Source of the DNA: Lucinisca nassula
Lineage: Eukaryota; Mollusca; Bivalvia; Lucinida; Lucinidae
Assembly (NCBI GenBank): GCA_963580285.1
Contig: CAUZLF010000216.1
Coordinates: 1-64,000 of the forward strand
DNA: 64,000 bases
Direction of reading: 5' to 3'
Shown here piece by piece: positions 33,735 to 43,592 of the stretch. The notes under the pieces were generated by a model. That model worked only from the letters and a program-made list of their open reading frames with translations, ran no database searches and was not told the origin of the DNA. Position 1 is the stretch's first letter. The number at the start of each line of letters is the position of its first letter. Position numbers and translations under genes: made by a program.

Positions 33735-34650
33735 TGATATAGAGTGAAGGTGATAGTAACCTACATTTCACGGTCCAGTGATTTCACCTTATAACTTGAA
33801 GGTTATTTGTTGGAGATTTGTCATACCTGGGATATTAGTTCCAAGTTACCGGATAATCGACCTCAAAATATATCTAGGTCAGGGTGGCCTATATTTCATG
33901 GTTCACTGATTTTGCCTTTTATCTTTAATACTATATGATGGTGAAATGTCATAACTTGATTATAAATTCCATGAAAACTTAAGAATGATTGACCTCACTA
34001 TGTATCTTAGGTCAGTGTGACCAATATTTATGGTTCAATGGTTTTGCATTATAGCTTGTAGACTATTTGATAGAGAAATGTCGTACCTGGAATAGAAGTT
34101 CCATATGACCCGATCATGTACCAAAATTTATCTAGGTCATTGTGACCTATGTTTCATGGCTCAGTGATTTTGCCTAATATCTTGAAGACTTTGTTGGAGA
34201 AATGTCATACATGTGATATTGGTTCCATGTGACCCAATGACATCTTACATTTTGAATACCTGCTAATAAACCCTATTGGTTTTTTTTGGCGACAGGGCTT
34301 GATATGTCATGTCGGGTTAAAGTCCCACAAAATTGGAAGCAACGTCTCCAAAATGACCTATATAGTGTTGACGAGGATGATAAACCTCAAATCAAACAAA
34401 ACAAACATTTTGAATACTATTGGATGGAGAAACTTCAAACCTGGCTTATAAGTCCATGTGGCCCGATGATTGACATAGAAATATATCTAGTTCGGTTTGG
34501 CCTATATTTCATGATTCAGTGATTTTGCCCTATAACTCAAGGACTATTTTAATGGGGAAATATCCTATCCATGTGACCAGATGATTGACCCCAAAATATA
34601 TATAGTTCAGTGTGGCCTATATTTTATGGTTCAGTGATTTTACCATATAT
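33735..34650 (+). repeat. Tandem repeat of about 130-bp units, split by SINE-A
   Basis: Units share TTCATGGTTCAGTGATTTTGCC (diverged), GGAGAAATGTCATACCTGG and ATATCTAGGTCAGTGTG-type segments. Markers lie near 33771, 33898, 34031, 34157, 34507 and 34627. It resembles a HEL core without terminal hairpins. 59800-60110 is a related piece. Confidence 0.65.
34260..34404 (+). mobile_element. SINE-A, 5'-truncated, with 13-bp target duplication
   Basis: ACATTTTGAATAC flanks both sides (34247-34259, 34405-34417). The copy starts TAATAAACCCTATTGG and ends with the CAAAACAAAC tail. Confidence 0.88.
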
Positions 34651-34651
34651 T

Positions 34652-34864
34652 TTAACCCTTCTCTTGCTGAATATTCAGTTTAGCCACACCCATTTCTGAC
34701 TTTGAACCAATCAGATTACTTGATGTAATTTATTCTTACAAAGCCATAAACTTAATGTCAAACAGTGTAGATCTTCATCAGATGGCTTCTTCAGAAGCCA
34801 TCTGATCTGGATCTCCACTGTTTCCAAAGATAGAGGTTGTCGTGAACAGCATGATAAGAGTTAA
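34652..34864. mobile_element. H2 TTAA MITE
   Basis: TTAACCCTTCTCTTGCTG and CAGCATGATAAGAGTTAA form the ends. The apex is GATGGCTTC-TTC-GAAGCCATC. Confidence 0.9.
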
Positions 34865-34975
34865 GGATTAGTTTTGGATTTAAAAAGCCTTTCTTGTATT
34901 AATATGAAAACACAAGTAGACAAGGTGTGAAACAGGCAAGCTTTTCTGTCCATTGACAACTCGCCTTAACCCTTG

Positions 34976-35178
34976 TCCTGCTAATCCCGGATATGCCTTA
35001 TCTTTGAAACAATGTAGATCCAGATCAGATGGCTTCTGACGAAGCCATCTGATCAGGATCTACATTGTTTGCCATTCAGATTATGAATTTGTTGCAATAA
35101 TTTGCATCAAGTAATCTGATTGGTTGATAATCAGTAGTGGGTGTGGCATATATAAATATTCAGCAGGTCAAGGGTTAA
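34976..35178. mobile_element. H2 TTAA MITE (reverse orientation)
   Basis: TTAACCCTTGTCCTGC and AGCAGGTCAAGGGTTAA form the ends. The apex is GATGGCTTC-TGAC-GAAGCCATC. Confidence 0.88.
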
Positions 35179-35226
35179 ATACCATATGCATTACCTGGAT
35201 TTCCTACTAATCAGTGATAGTCACAT

Positions 35227-35305
35227 GGACTTATAGATGAGTCTTTAAGCTGAGGTCCCATCTCCCTATGACGTTAGCTGTTGGTGGAGTGTAAACACAC
35301 ACACA
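35227..35305 (+). mobile_element. SINE-B 3' body fragment
   Basis: GATGAGTCTTTAAGCTGAGG, TATGACGTTAGCTGTTGG and an ACACACACACA end match the SINE-B body. It ends directly before the mariner. Confidence 0.65.
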
Positions 35306-35318
35306 CAATGTAAAGCTA

Positions 35319-36190
35319 TGAGGGCAAGTCAATAAGTAACCAGCCTATCCCATTTCCAATTGAACAAGACAAACAAGACTTTCGTACCTTGTTTCAATAC
35401 ATTTTCAGGCATGAGGGCGAAATTGCACCCTTATCATGTCATTCACTCATAATCTAATGAACGTCAAACATGGCTAGCTATGGAAAAGCTTGGGAAAAGC
35501 AAGCTTTTCCTCAAAAGTTGAGTACCCTGCTGTAATTTGGTACTTTGGTATTTGAAAGAGAAAACAGGTCAGCAAATACATTGCGAGTTGACCAATAAAA
35601 ACACAAAGTCATCAGTGGGTAGGGCCGGCGTCGCTGAGGCCAAAGAAGTTCGTAAGGCAACCCTCTGATGGCAAGGTGATGACAACTGTATTTTGGGACG
35701 CACAAGGCATTATTATGTTGGACATTCTAGCAAAGAAAAGTACAACAACAGGTGCATATTATGCAAATTTGTTAACCAAATGAGAACTGCGATCCTTGAT
35801 GCTGGGGTAAACTCTCCAAAAGGATTCTGCTCCAGCAGGACAATGCAAGAGTCCACACTTACAAAATTGTACTGGATGCTGTTGAGCGGAATGGGTACGA
35901 GCTAATACTCCACCCCACCTTTTTTCTGGACTTAGCTCCTAGTGACTATTTTCCCATTCCCAGACTTGAAAAAGGATATCCGTGGACGTCATTTCTGGTC
36001 CAACGATGAAGTTGTGGCAGCAGTTGAGGAGTGGGTCAGAGACAAGGACCCTGGTTTCTTAAGTTCTGGGCTGATGGCACTGGAACAGTGTTGGTCTAAG
36101 TGTATCATTCTAGAGGGCAATTACATCGAAAAAGAAGAGATAGATCTCACCCAGAAATCAGTTAGGCTGTTTTTTTATTGACTTGCCCTC
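35319..36190 (+). pseudogene. Broken mariner (Tc1/mariner superfamily) transposon
   Basis: Terminal inverted repeats TGAGGGCAAGTCAATAAGTA (left) and the complement of ATTGACTTGCCCTCG (right) are bounded by TA (35317-35318, 36191-36192). The copy is 872 bp, against roughly 1.3 kb for a usual mariner, so the transposase N-terminal part is mostly lost. Readable in pieces are TTVFWDAQGIIMLDILAKKS, then QQDNARVHTYKIV, then LDLAPSDY, then KDIRGRHFWSNDEVVAAVE and WSKCIILEGNYIEK. The Asp at 35839-35841 and the Asp at 35944-35946 are separated by exactly 34 residues in one frame, the DD34D spacing of mariner. Frameshifts and stops between the pieces make it non-functional. It lies in the intron ahead of the LIR exon. 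Confidence 0.9.
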
Positions 36191-36313
36191 GTACTGTTAA
36201 TTTGGGTTGTTTGACAAACAATTGATCTTAAACGTACAAGTGATTGAATATGTCATCTGTTGCTGTTACATATACATGTACTTTAATTGGTCTCTGGTCT
36301 TATCTACTTTCAG

Positions 36314-36463
36314 CCCTAGAGGACTGGGATTTTGTGACTCCAGTTGAAATTCCCCAGTACCGAATCGGCAATTTCTTGTACAAGAGCTCCTTTCTTGGGA
36401 ACATCACAGGAACGATCTCAAACCAGATGGAGAGAACCATGTCACATGTTCAGAAAGCTATAG
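36314..36463 (+). CDS. TBC1D25: TBC1D25 coding exon with LC3/GABARAP-interacting (LIR) motif
   Basis: The acceptor is CTACTTTCAG and the donor is ATAG|GTAATA. The exon enters with CC, completing Ala with the previous G, and leaves with one G. It encodes ALEDWDFVTPVEIPQYRIGN and ends near MSHVQKAIG. The core W-D-F-V (36325-36336), preceded by Glu-Asp, fits the [W/F/Y]xx[L/I/V] LIR consensus and lines up with the EDWDII segment of human OATL1, the reported Atg8-binding site that brings the GAP to autophagosomes. The motif is seen; binding is inferred from the family. A MITE starts six bases after the donor and a broken mariner ends about 123 bases before the acceptor, so little ordinary intron remains on either side. 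Confidence 0.9.
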
Positions 36464-36469
36464 GTAATA

Positions 36470-36835
36470 TACAGTACAATCCTTCCGTAATAGTCACCCT
36501 TGTTTAAAACCACCTCTCTTCAGCAGCCAAATCATTCCTACCAAAGCATTTAGCTATGTATTTAACTTCCTCCAAGCAGCCACCTCTCTCCTCCAGCCAG
36601 CAGTCAGTTTACCAAATCTAATCCCCTCTATTAAACAGCCAGAATTAACTTAATAGCCAAAACTTGGAAGTAAAACTAGGAATCTTTTCTTTTCTGGTGT
36701 GTTTATGTATTGCAAAATTTCTGTTTTATTATCAGGTAGTACTTCATCTCATATTTCCCTCTGCTGAACAGCCACCTTTAAGCAGCCAGATTTAGAGTTT
36801 CTGATCTTTGGCTGCTTAACAAAGGTTGCACTGTA
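36470..36835. mobile_element. M6 TA-flanked MITE next to a splice donor
   Basis: Left end TACAGTACAATCCTTCCG and right end AACAAAGGTTGCACTGTA are inverted repeats. The body is rich in CAGCCA/TGGCTG words (GCAGCCACCT, TTTGGCTGCTTAAC). It begins six bases into the intron after exon 36314-36463. Confidence 0.72.
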
Positions 36836-36899
36836 GTTATTGTAACTGGACACGGCAGTGGTTTGCTTGATTATTATTCATTAAAGGCAAATGAATACT

Positions 36900-37123
36900 G
36901 AAGGGGAATGGGAAAACCTGGCACATTTTTCCACTATTTCTGAAAGGGAGACAACTTTTAGCGCATCTTGTGCACTTTTCTTTAGGCGCAGTCTCACCGA
37001 AAAAGGGGTCTACTCTTAAAATGAAGCAAATTCTTTCCTTGAAGAGTTGACCCCTATTGACACGAGAGACAAAAACACTTTTGCAGGAGTTGCTTTCCCT
37101 GAAGGTGGACCCATTTCCTTAAG
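36900..37123. mobile_element. P1 MITE
   Basis: GAAGGGGAATGGG at the left and CCCATTTCCTTAAG at the right. The centre is GGGGTCTACTCTTAAAATG with TTCCTTGAAGAGTTGACCCC. Confidence 0.75.
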
Positions 37124-37343
37124 TATGGTTTTTGCACTGTAGCTATTGTATCTAGACAAGGTATGGTTTACTTGATCATTATTCATTTAATGCAAATGAA
37201 TACTTAATTAAGTATTGTTTTCCAATCAATTAAATTTTGTCCCTATATATATTTATGTACATAAGAAGCTCTTTTTATACTAAAGTTAAGATGTAGAGAC
37301 AATTTTTGCTCACTGTACAGCCTGTGATTATAGCCAATTCAAA

Positions 37344-37639
37344 GCGCCTCCACCCAGTGGGGCCTGGAGAAATAGATTGGGCTGCACCGTGCTGCCACGC
37401 AGAGCTGAAACCAATCAAACTTGAGTACTGGTAAACAGCTTAGGTCTAAGCCTGCCCAGGAAAAGTGATGCGAGTCGGACCGCTCCTTAAACCGTAGCGG
37501 TTTCTATGGGGGGTAGGGCTTGAGGTGTTATTTCATCTCAATGTCGGGTAAAAGTCCCACAAAATCTGAAGCAGCATCTCCAAAATGACCTTAATAGTGT
37601 TGACGGAGAGTAAAACCTCAACTGAAACAAACTAAAATT
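37344..37639 (+). mobile_element. SINE-A with 11-bp target duplication
   Basis: GCCAATTCAAA occurs at 37333-37343 and 37640-37650. The body runs from GCGCCTCCACCCAGTGGGG to AACTGAAACAAACTAAAATT. Confidence 0.88.
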
Positions 37640-37664
37640 GCCAATTCAAAATGAATAGATTATA

Positions 37665-38055
37665 TACAATACAGTCAATGTTCAATGGCTTTGACAACTT
37701 TGGGACCATGAGTATTAGACGCTGAGACTACTAATAGAGCCATGTCAGCAGGCATAGTTGGGGTGACTTCTGGATATCTTTTTGGTGTTCTATAATATAA
37801 ATGTATGTATTGTGTACTCATTAGAATCACCTCACCGAGGCAATTCTGATGATTACACACATGTATGTTTTGTGTACTCATTAGAATCGCCTCACCGAGG
37901 CGATTCTGATGATTACACTCAACATACATTTGTAAGATAAAAGAAGAAAACCTCCTTAAATTGGTCTTCACTATTTCTTGTCGAGGGGAATGCCCCGAGT
38001 CTGACTCAGCCATGGTAAAGAACCATCTGTGTTTGAGCCATTGAAGATAGCCTGT
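37665..38055. mobile_element. M1 MITE with duplicated inner palindrome
   Basis: ATACAGTCAATGTTCAATGG is at the left and TTTGAGCCATTGAAGATAGC at the right. The inner palindrome half ATTAGAATCGCCTCACCGAG occurs twice (37820-37860, 37880-37915). Confidence 0.65.
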
Positions 38056-38830
38056 ATATAGAAAAATGACAGTGATCTATACATTTGCCAACAACCTAAA
38101 CCATGCAGTAAAGAACAACACTGTAAATATGCTTGCTTAAGACTGCTCTTGCATAATACAGGTGAATTTTAATGTATTTATCTTATGATGTCATGTCTGA
38201 GAATGTAATAATGCCATGTAATAAATTTGGTAATCCACAAGTGGATTAAATAAGCAAATTAGATAGATACACCTCGTAACATTTCGTGTACAACGTCCTT
38301 AAAGATGTCACATTTACTGATGACGGAATATTGACAATTTTGAAAAACAGTTGCGAGTAAAATGCGTTTTAAATGCCATTTGATGAATAGAATCTTGCAT
38401 TTGTGCTCACGTATTATCAAATTTATTAAACTCGTTGTGGAAAAGGGATAAAATGCTCAGCAGAGCCTCACAATTTAACCCTTTTCCTCAACTCTTTGAA
38501 TAAATTCAGTAATATGTGAATACTCTTACAAGATCCTCTATTTACCTTTTTCTGAGACTCGGTGCAGGCTTGCTTAAAACAGGTTGCTTGTTTAATAGAG
38601 GTGGTTCCTATAGCAGGTTTTATTGTACACTTATAAGAGGAATGCCTAGTTCTGCAGTGGAATGTCAGGTAGTTTTTCTCTGGGTACTCTGGTTTTCACC
38701 CACCACCTCAAAAGTGATATTATCTTGAAAGGGTAGTAAAATGCAATCCAGAAAAAAATGCATAAGAGGCATTATGTTAACACACCCATGCGACATAGTG
38801 CTTTTTTTCACATCTACAAAATGGCTATTT
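38056..38830. other. Mostly unclassified intron sequence
   Basis: About 38640-38730 is a SINE-E tail piece (TTTTTCTCTGGGTACTCTGG). I see no gene or other repeat. Confidence 0.35.
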
Positions 38831-39040
38831 TTCTGATGAAAATCTGAAATATTATTTTTTTCTTATTTATACTGCAAACATAGGATGTGGTTGCTTGTTA
38901 GAACTGCCTCAATAGTTCTAATGAGTACCAACAACCTATGTCATCAACTCTTGGAGCAGGAATAAGAAAAATAATGTTTACCCCTGTAAAACCCCAGTAT
39001 TCTGTATATAAAGTTGGGTTTAGAGGGGTGTTCATTTCAT
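38831..39040. mobile_element. M5 palindromic element
   Basis: It has TGTTAGAACTGCCTCAATAG with TTCTAATGAGTACC, then TTTACCCCTGTAAAACCCCA and TTGGGTTTAGAGGGGT, as in the copies at 17170 and 46165. Confidence 0.6.
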
Positions 39041-39721
39041 AGACTTGTTCATGTGATGAAAGATTATGTTGAGGACAAAATGGATAAACATCCCAGTAAA
39101 CAATGTAAGAACCTTATATGGATGTGAGGGACGGATTTTTCTCTCCACCCCTCACACCCATATTGGATTCTTTTTCTTGCATACCTTCCATTTCTTAAGC
39201 GGAATTTTAATGCTGCAGTCACTTTGGTTACCAACGTCCGCCATATTGTGTTGACACTGCAGGAATGTTTAGTGACGTTGCTGTGACGTCGACCTTAACA
39301 ACGGCGCATACGAGGTCGTAATCAACCAGTGCATTTATCAAACACGCGATTATATTCGATTTTGGGTCGGAACACCAGGGTCAGAACATAAATTTCTATC
39401 CCAGGGTAAAATCACGGATTTCTTTGTCTGGTGTGCAAGAATTGTGGTTATGTGTAGACAACCAGTTGATCTAACCACACTCTTTACTGAGCAGCCTGTG
39501 ACCTAATAAGTGGTTAACCAAAGAGATAGATCCAGCCACCCTAGAAAGTAAATTTATCAAATTTATCATTTTTCTATCATACTGGTACATGATATGATAA
39601 AAGCTTGAAAGCCAACTCAAGAGGAAAAAGGCCTTTTTTCAACAAAGGCTCAGTCAAGACTGCGCATAAGCATTTTGTGATTGAATAGACTTTCATTATT
39701 GGTAAAAATAAACATAAAGGT
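39041..39721. other. Repeat-free intron stretch with a CpG-rich patch
   Basis: 39230-39370 is unusually rich in CpG (ACGTCCGCCATATTG, GTGACGTTGCTGTGACGTCG, ACGGCGCATACGAGGTCG). It includes a CRE-like TGACGTCG and a YY1-like CCGCCATATT. No ORF or splice-flanked exon is recognised. Confidence 0.4.
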
Positions 39722-39953
39722 CATAACCTATTTCAAACAGGAACCCAAAAAAATGAACACTGGCAAACAGTGCAGCCCGGATCAGATGCTGTGATACATG
39801 GCATCTGATCAGGGCCTTCACTGTTTTCAAAGAAGAAAGTTTTGCCATTTTCTTTAATAAATTTCTAAAAATACTTCATCCTGACATCCACAAAATTGAA
39901 AATGGACACTTTCAGTATAAAAGGAGGAGTTCATTTGGGATAAAATGGGTTAA
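39722..39953. mobile_element. H1 TTAA MITE, degenerate
   Basis: The core is GGCAAACAGTGCAGCCCGG with ATGGCATCTGATCAGGGCC. The right end is GGATAAAATGGGTTAA; the left TTAA is lost. Confidence 0.7.
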
Positions 39954-39960
39954 AGAAGGC

Positions 39961-40176
39961 TTAACCCTTATCCTGCTGAATAAATTAATTTAGTCATACC
40001 CATTTCGAACTATCCACCAGTTAAGCTCCTTGATATACATGTAATGTGTTTGTTCAGTTCTGAAACTGCATGATAGACAGTGTAGATCTTGATCAGATGG
40101 CTTCAGAAGCCATCTGATCAGGATCTACACTGTTTGCTAAGGTAGGGGTTCTCATGTTCGGCAGGATAAGGGTTAA
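39961..40176. mobile_element. H2 TTAA MITE
   Basis: TTAACCCTTATCCTGCTG and CGGCAGGATAAGGGTTAA form the ends. The apex is a perfect GATGGCTTC-A-GAAGCCATC. Confidence 0.92.
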
Positions 40177-40416
40177 GAAGGAGTGAGAGCAATCTTATAA
40201 TATCAATCTGTGGTTGCACATGTTGGTTACATACCATCACTGACTCACAGAATCTAGGCCAATTTTACAATATGCCAGCATCGGGGTGTCAAAAAGGTAT
40301 TGGCTTACAGATGGGCAAATCCTGCTTCCCTTGCAGGAGGTAAGGGTATGGAGGTTGGGGGAGGGGGAGTTATTTGTCTGATTCTCCAATTCTGTTCAGT
40401 CTTCTCCCTCATTCTC

Positions 40417-40709
40417 AGCCCACACCCAATGGGGCTTGAAGAAATAGATGGGCTGCATGATGCTTCCACACAGAGCTGAAACCGACCAAACACGTGTACT
40501 GGTAAACCGCTTAGAGGATCTAAACCTGCCCAGACAAAGTGTTGCGAGTCGGTCCGTCCATGCTTATAAACCCTATTGGTTTCATTGAGATGTCATTACA
40601 TCTCAATGTCGGGTAAAATTCCCACAAAATTGGAAGCAACATCTCCAAAATTACCTATACTTTGTTGACAGGGACGATAAACCTCAAATCAAACAACCAA
40701 ACAAAAAAA
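40417..40709 (+). mobile_element. SINE-A with 14-bp target duplication
   Basis: TCTCCCTCATTCTC occurs at 40403-40416 and 40710-40723. The head starts AGCCCACACCCAATGGGGC and the tail is CAAACAACCAAACAAAAAAA. Confidence 0.92.
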
Positions 40710-40884
40710 TCTCCCTCATTCTCCTCTTTCAGTTCTCTTCAATGTCTTCCACAATCTGTCACATTCCTTTCACCCAGTTTTAGGGGAGATTTTGTGTTTA
40801 CCTATAAGTATTCGGACATTTCATCTTCTTACCATACTTGTTCTATAAGTTCATCAAAGTGCAATTTTCTACCCGATATAGAAG

Positions 40885-41031
40885 CCTCTTGAGCTGTAGT
40901 GGTTACACTACTCGCCTCATAAACCAGAGGTCCTGGGCTTCTCCAGACTTTCGGATGAGTCTTTTAATGAAGGTCCCGTCTCCATATGACCTTTGCTGTT
41001 GGTGGGACGTAAAACTCAAACACACACATAT
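40885..41031 (+). mobile_element. SINE-B copy
   Basis: GCTGTAGTGGTTACACTACT is the box-A region and AACCAGAGGTCCTGGGCTTC a shortened box-B region. The body ends GGGACGTAAAACTCAAACAC. Confidence 0.8.
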
Positions 41032-41034
41032 ACA

Positions 41035-41170
41035 ATCTACCCAATGTGTCTAAAAATACCAAGATGTGTGGCAGTGTAGACCCTGATGAGATGGTGCATT
41101 CTGCAGCATCTCATCTGGGTCTCCACTGTTTGCTCAGACCTATCTGTCCAAACAAGAACAGTAAATATGG
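41035..41170. mobile_element. H-type core hairpin fragment
   Basis: GGCAGTGTAGACCCTGATGA and CTGGGTCTCCACTGTTTGCT surround apex GATGGTGCATTCTGCAGCATC. It is the same family as 7895-8060. Confidence 0.5.
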
Positions 41171-41484
41171 CAATGGAAAAAAATTGCTGACAGGGCTACT
41201 TTTGTCATTAAACCTCAACAACAACAACAACAACAAGCTTTGTTTTTGTCATGAACTGGCTCTAAAGTCTTAAGTGTCACTGACCTGTCAATCACTAGTT
41301 AGGCAAGTAGTGAATTTCTCAAGGTCATATAATTTTATGACCTCCATGATGAAAACTGGATACCGGTAATGAACACATTATTAAATCACTACCTGTACAT
41401 GACATTTATTGAAATGACAGTATACTCATTGATGTGTACATACGGTACATCACTTTCTTTATTTCAAAATGGTTACTAATTTTA

Positions 41485-42250
41485 TTATGCCCCCAACTTC
41501 GTAGAAGTACATTTGTAGTGGGGGCATATTGCTTTTGCCTTAGGTCCTTCTGTCCATCTGTCACACTTTTTCTGCATACCTTTGGATTCCTTATGAAAAA
41601 ATAGCTGACCCATGTTTCTTTTTTTCTTCTGGTTTTGCTCCTTTCTTGAGTTATGCCCCTTTGCAAAAAAATTGCAATGAAATCTTGTAAGCAAGATGTC
41701 TCAAAAATTGTTTGAGTTATTATGTTGAAACCTTATCTGCTGATAGAGGATAATGAGTTGATGAACTGATTTTCTTTTGAAAAAAAAAATCCAAAAATTT
41801 CTTCTTTAGTTGTGGTCCTTTGAAAATTTGGGCATTTTAAGCTTGTAAGCAAGATATCCCTAAAACTGTTCAAGCCACACAACAAGCTCTTAATAACACT
41901 ATTAATGGGGTCCAAAGCAGAAACCTTGCTAGTTAAACAACCATCCAAACAAAAATGGGTAGATTATATAGAAAAATGACCATTTATGTTCATTTTTCAA
42001 TATAATCTATGCATTTTTGGGATCTGTCTTAAAACTGTATTATATTCAAACTGTGTTATAATGAACTGTGTTAATAATGAGATTGTGGTGTATTGCCTGG
42101 AAACTTTACATGGTGTATTGCCTTGAAACTTTACAGACTGATAGGGATAGACCTGATTAACTGTTCTAAACTATTTTAGCTATTGTCTTGAAATTTGACA
42201 GGCTGACAGGGGGTGATGAGTAGATGGCCTGATTAACTCTTTATTTAGAG
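41485..42250 (+). mobile_element. HEL-12 fragment interrupted by an M3 MITE
   Basis: The 5' hairpin is TATGCCCCC-A-ACTTC-GTA-GAAGT... closing with GGGGGCATA at 41519-41527, followed by a TCCTTCTGTCCATCTGTCAC leader. Loose repeats (GTAAGCAAGATGTCTCAAAA) follow. An M3 copy sits at 41878-42092. No 3' hairpin was found, so the right limit is uncertain. Confidence 0.55.
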
Positions 42251-42785
42251 CTATGCAAGGGCCTGAATCATGATACACAAAAAGAAATTGCAGAAACCAC
42301 CATGCCGTCATGCTTACAACTTCACAACTCGCAGTTTAGCATGTCAGTTCATTTAAGTGCAAATACGTCAAAACACATTGATATGCTGAACAAGAATTTG
42401 CATCACAAGTGACAGGTTTGTCAAAGTACAAAGAAACTGTAATCCATTTTAAGCATATTGAATACCAGTAAATTCCACCTTACACAGAAATTGGAGGTGG
42501 AGCTTAGCGATTGTCAAGAAATCTATACCACTGCAGTCCTGCCTTCTTTAGATTTGTGCTACATATTCGAAATATTATTAACATTACATCAGTTGTCTAA
42601 AAGTTTCGGCCAATCAGCTTGGAAGGACTAGCTATGCAGTTATTCCCATCATGTTGTCAGTCATCTCTCACACCTGTTCAGAAGCACATGATAGAAAATT
42701 CAACATGTTGTGACAAAGCATTCAGCGCATCTTTAATTTTCGTTGCAAACAGCATCAGATAGGCCACAGAAGAAGTCATATTGCT
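42251..42785. other. Unclassified intron stretch
   Basis: I recognise no repeat, exon or other signal. Confidence 0.3.
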
Positions 42786-43165
42786 AAACTGCTGGTTGCG
42801 TGGTTATAAGAACTGGCCTCTTAAACGAAGGGTCATGGGTTTGATTCTGGCCTTCTCAAGACTTTCGGATGAGTCTTTAACCCTTTTGTACCAAATGGAA
42901 TCTTCCTCCTTATATATAGCCGGAGTGGCGGAGTCTATTTCAAAATTTAGGGGTGTCAGTTTGTATTTTCATCAAAATTTATTTGGAAAATGACTGAACT
43001 TTTAGCAAACAGTGGAGGCCCTGATCAGACGCCGCATTGTGCAGCGGCTGATCTGGGCCTGCACAGGGTGCCCGTTTTGGGGTTTTGGTACAAAATGGGT
43101 TAAACAAAGGTCCTGTCTCCAACATAGCTGTTGCTGGTGTACATGTAATGTAAAACTGAGACAAA
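42786..43165 (+). mobile_element. SINE-B interrupted by an H1 MITE
   Basis: 42786-42876 runs from the box-A-like GCGTGGTTATAAGAACTGG to TTTCGGATGAGTC. It resumes at 43104 with ACAAAGGTCCTGTCTCC. The junction matches the uninterrupted GAGTCTTTAAACCGAGG of other SINE-B copies. Confidence 0.85.
42877..43103. mobile_element. H1 TTAA MITE with proven TTAA duplication
   Basis: TTAACCCTTTTGTACC and GGTACAAAATGGGTTAA form the ends. The TTAA at 42877-42880 and at 43100-43103 together replace one TTAA of the host SINE-B. Confidence 0.93.
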
Positions 43166-43171
43166 CAAAAA

Positions 43172-43523
43172 TACAGTAGAACTTCGATGGCTCGAACACC
43201 GATGGCTCGTTTACCATGGATGTGTCGAACCCATTCTTGAGTCCCTAGGGAAATTCTCTACATAAGAAATAGTGGGGGTAATTAAGGAGATTTAAGTCTT
43301 TTATCTTGCAAATGTATGCTGTGTGGACTCATTAGAATCGCCTCGATGAGGCGATTCTAATGAGTACACACAGCATACATTTTCATTATAGAACGCCGAA
43401 AAGAGATGTCTAAAAGTATCTCTTTATGCCTCCTGGCAGTAGCCCTCAGTGGCTCGAACAACCCCTGCCTCGAACAGATTTTCGAGGTCCCATAGGTGTT
43501 CAAGCCATTGAAGTTTGACTGTA
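43172..43523. mobile_element. M1 TA-flanked MITE just upstream of the last exon
   Basis: TACAGTAGAACTTCGATGG and CCATTGAAGTTTGACTGTA form inverted ends with TA on both sides. The inner palindrome is ATTAGAATCGCCTC-GAT-GAGGCGATTCTAAT. It ends 69 bases before the acceptor of exon 43593-46138. Confidence 0.88.
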
Positions 43524-43592
43524 GTTTGGTATGTACAGTTGTAGGTTCATGAATCAAATAGTGCTAAGATAACCTTTTACTTCCTGTTTCAG

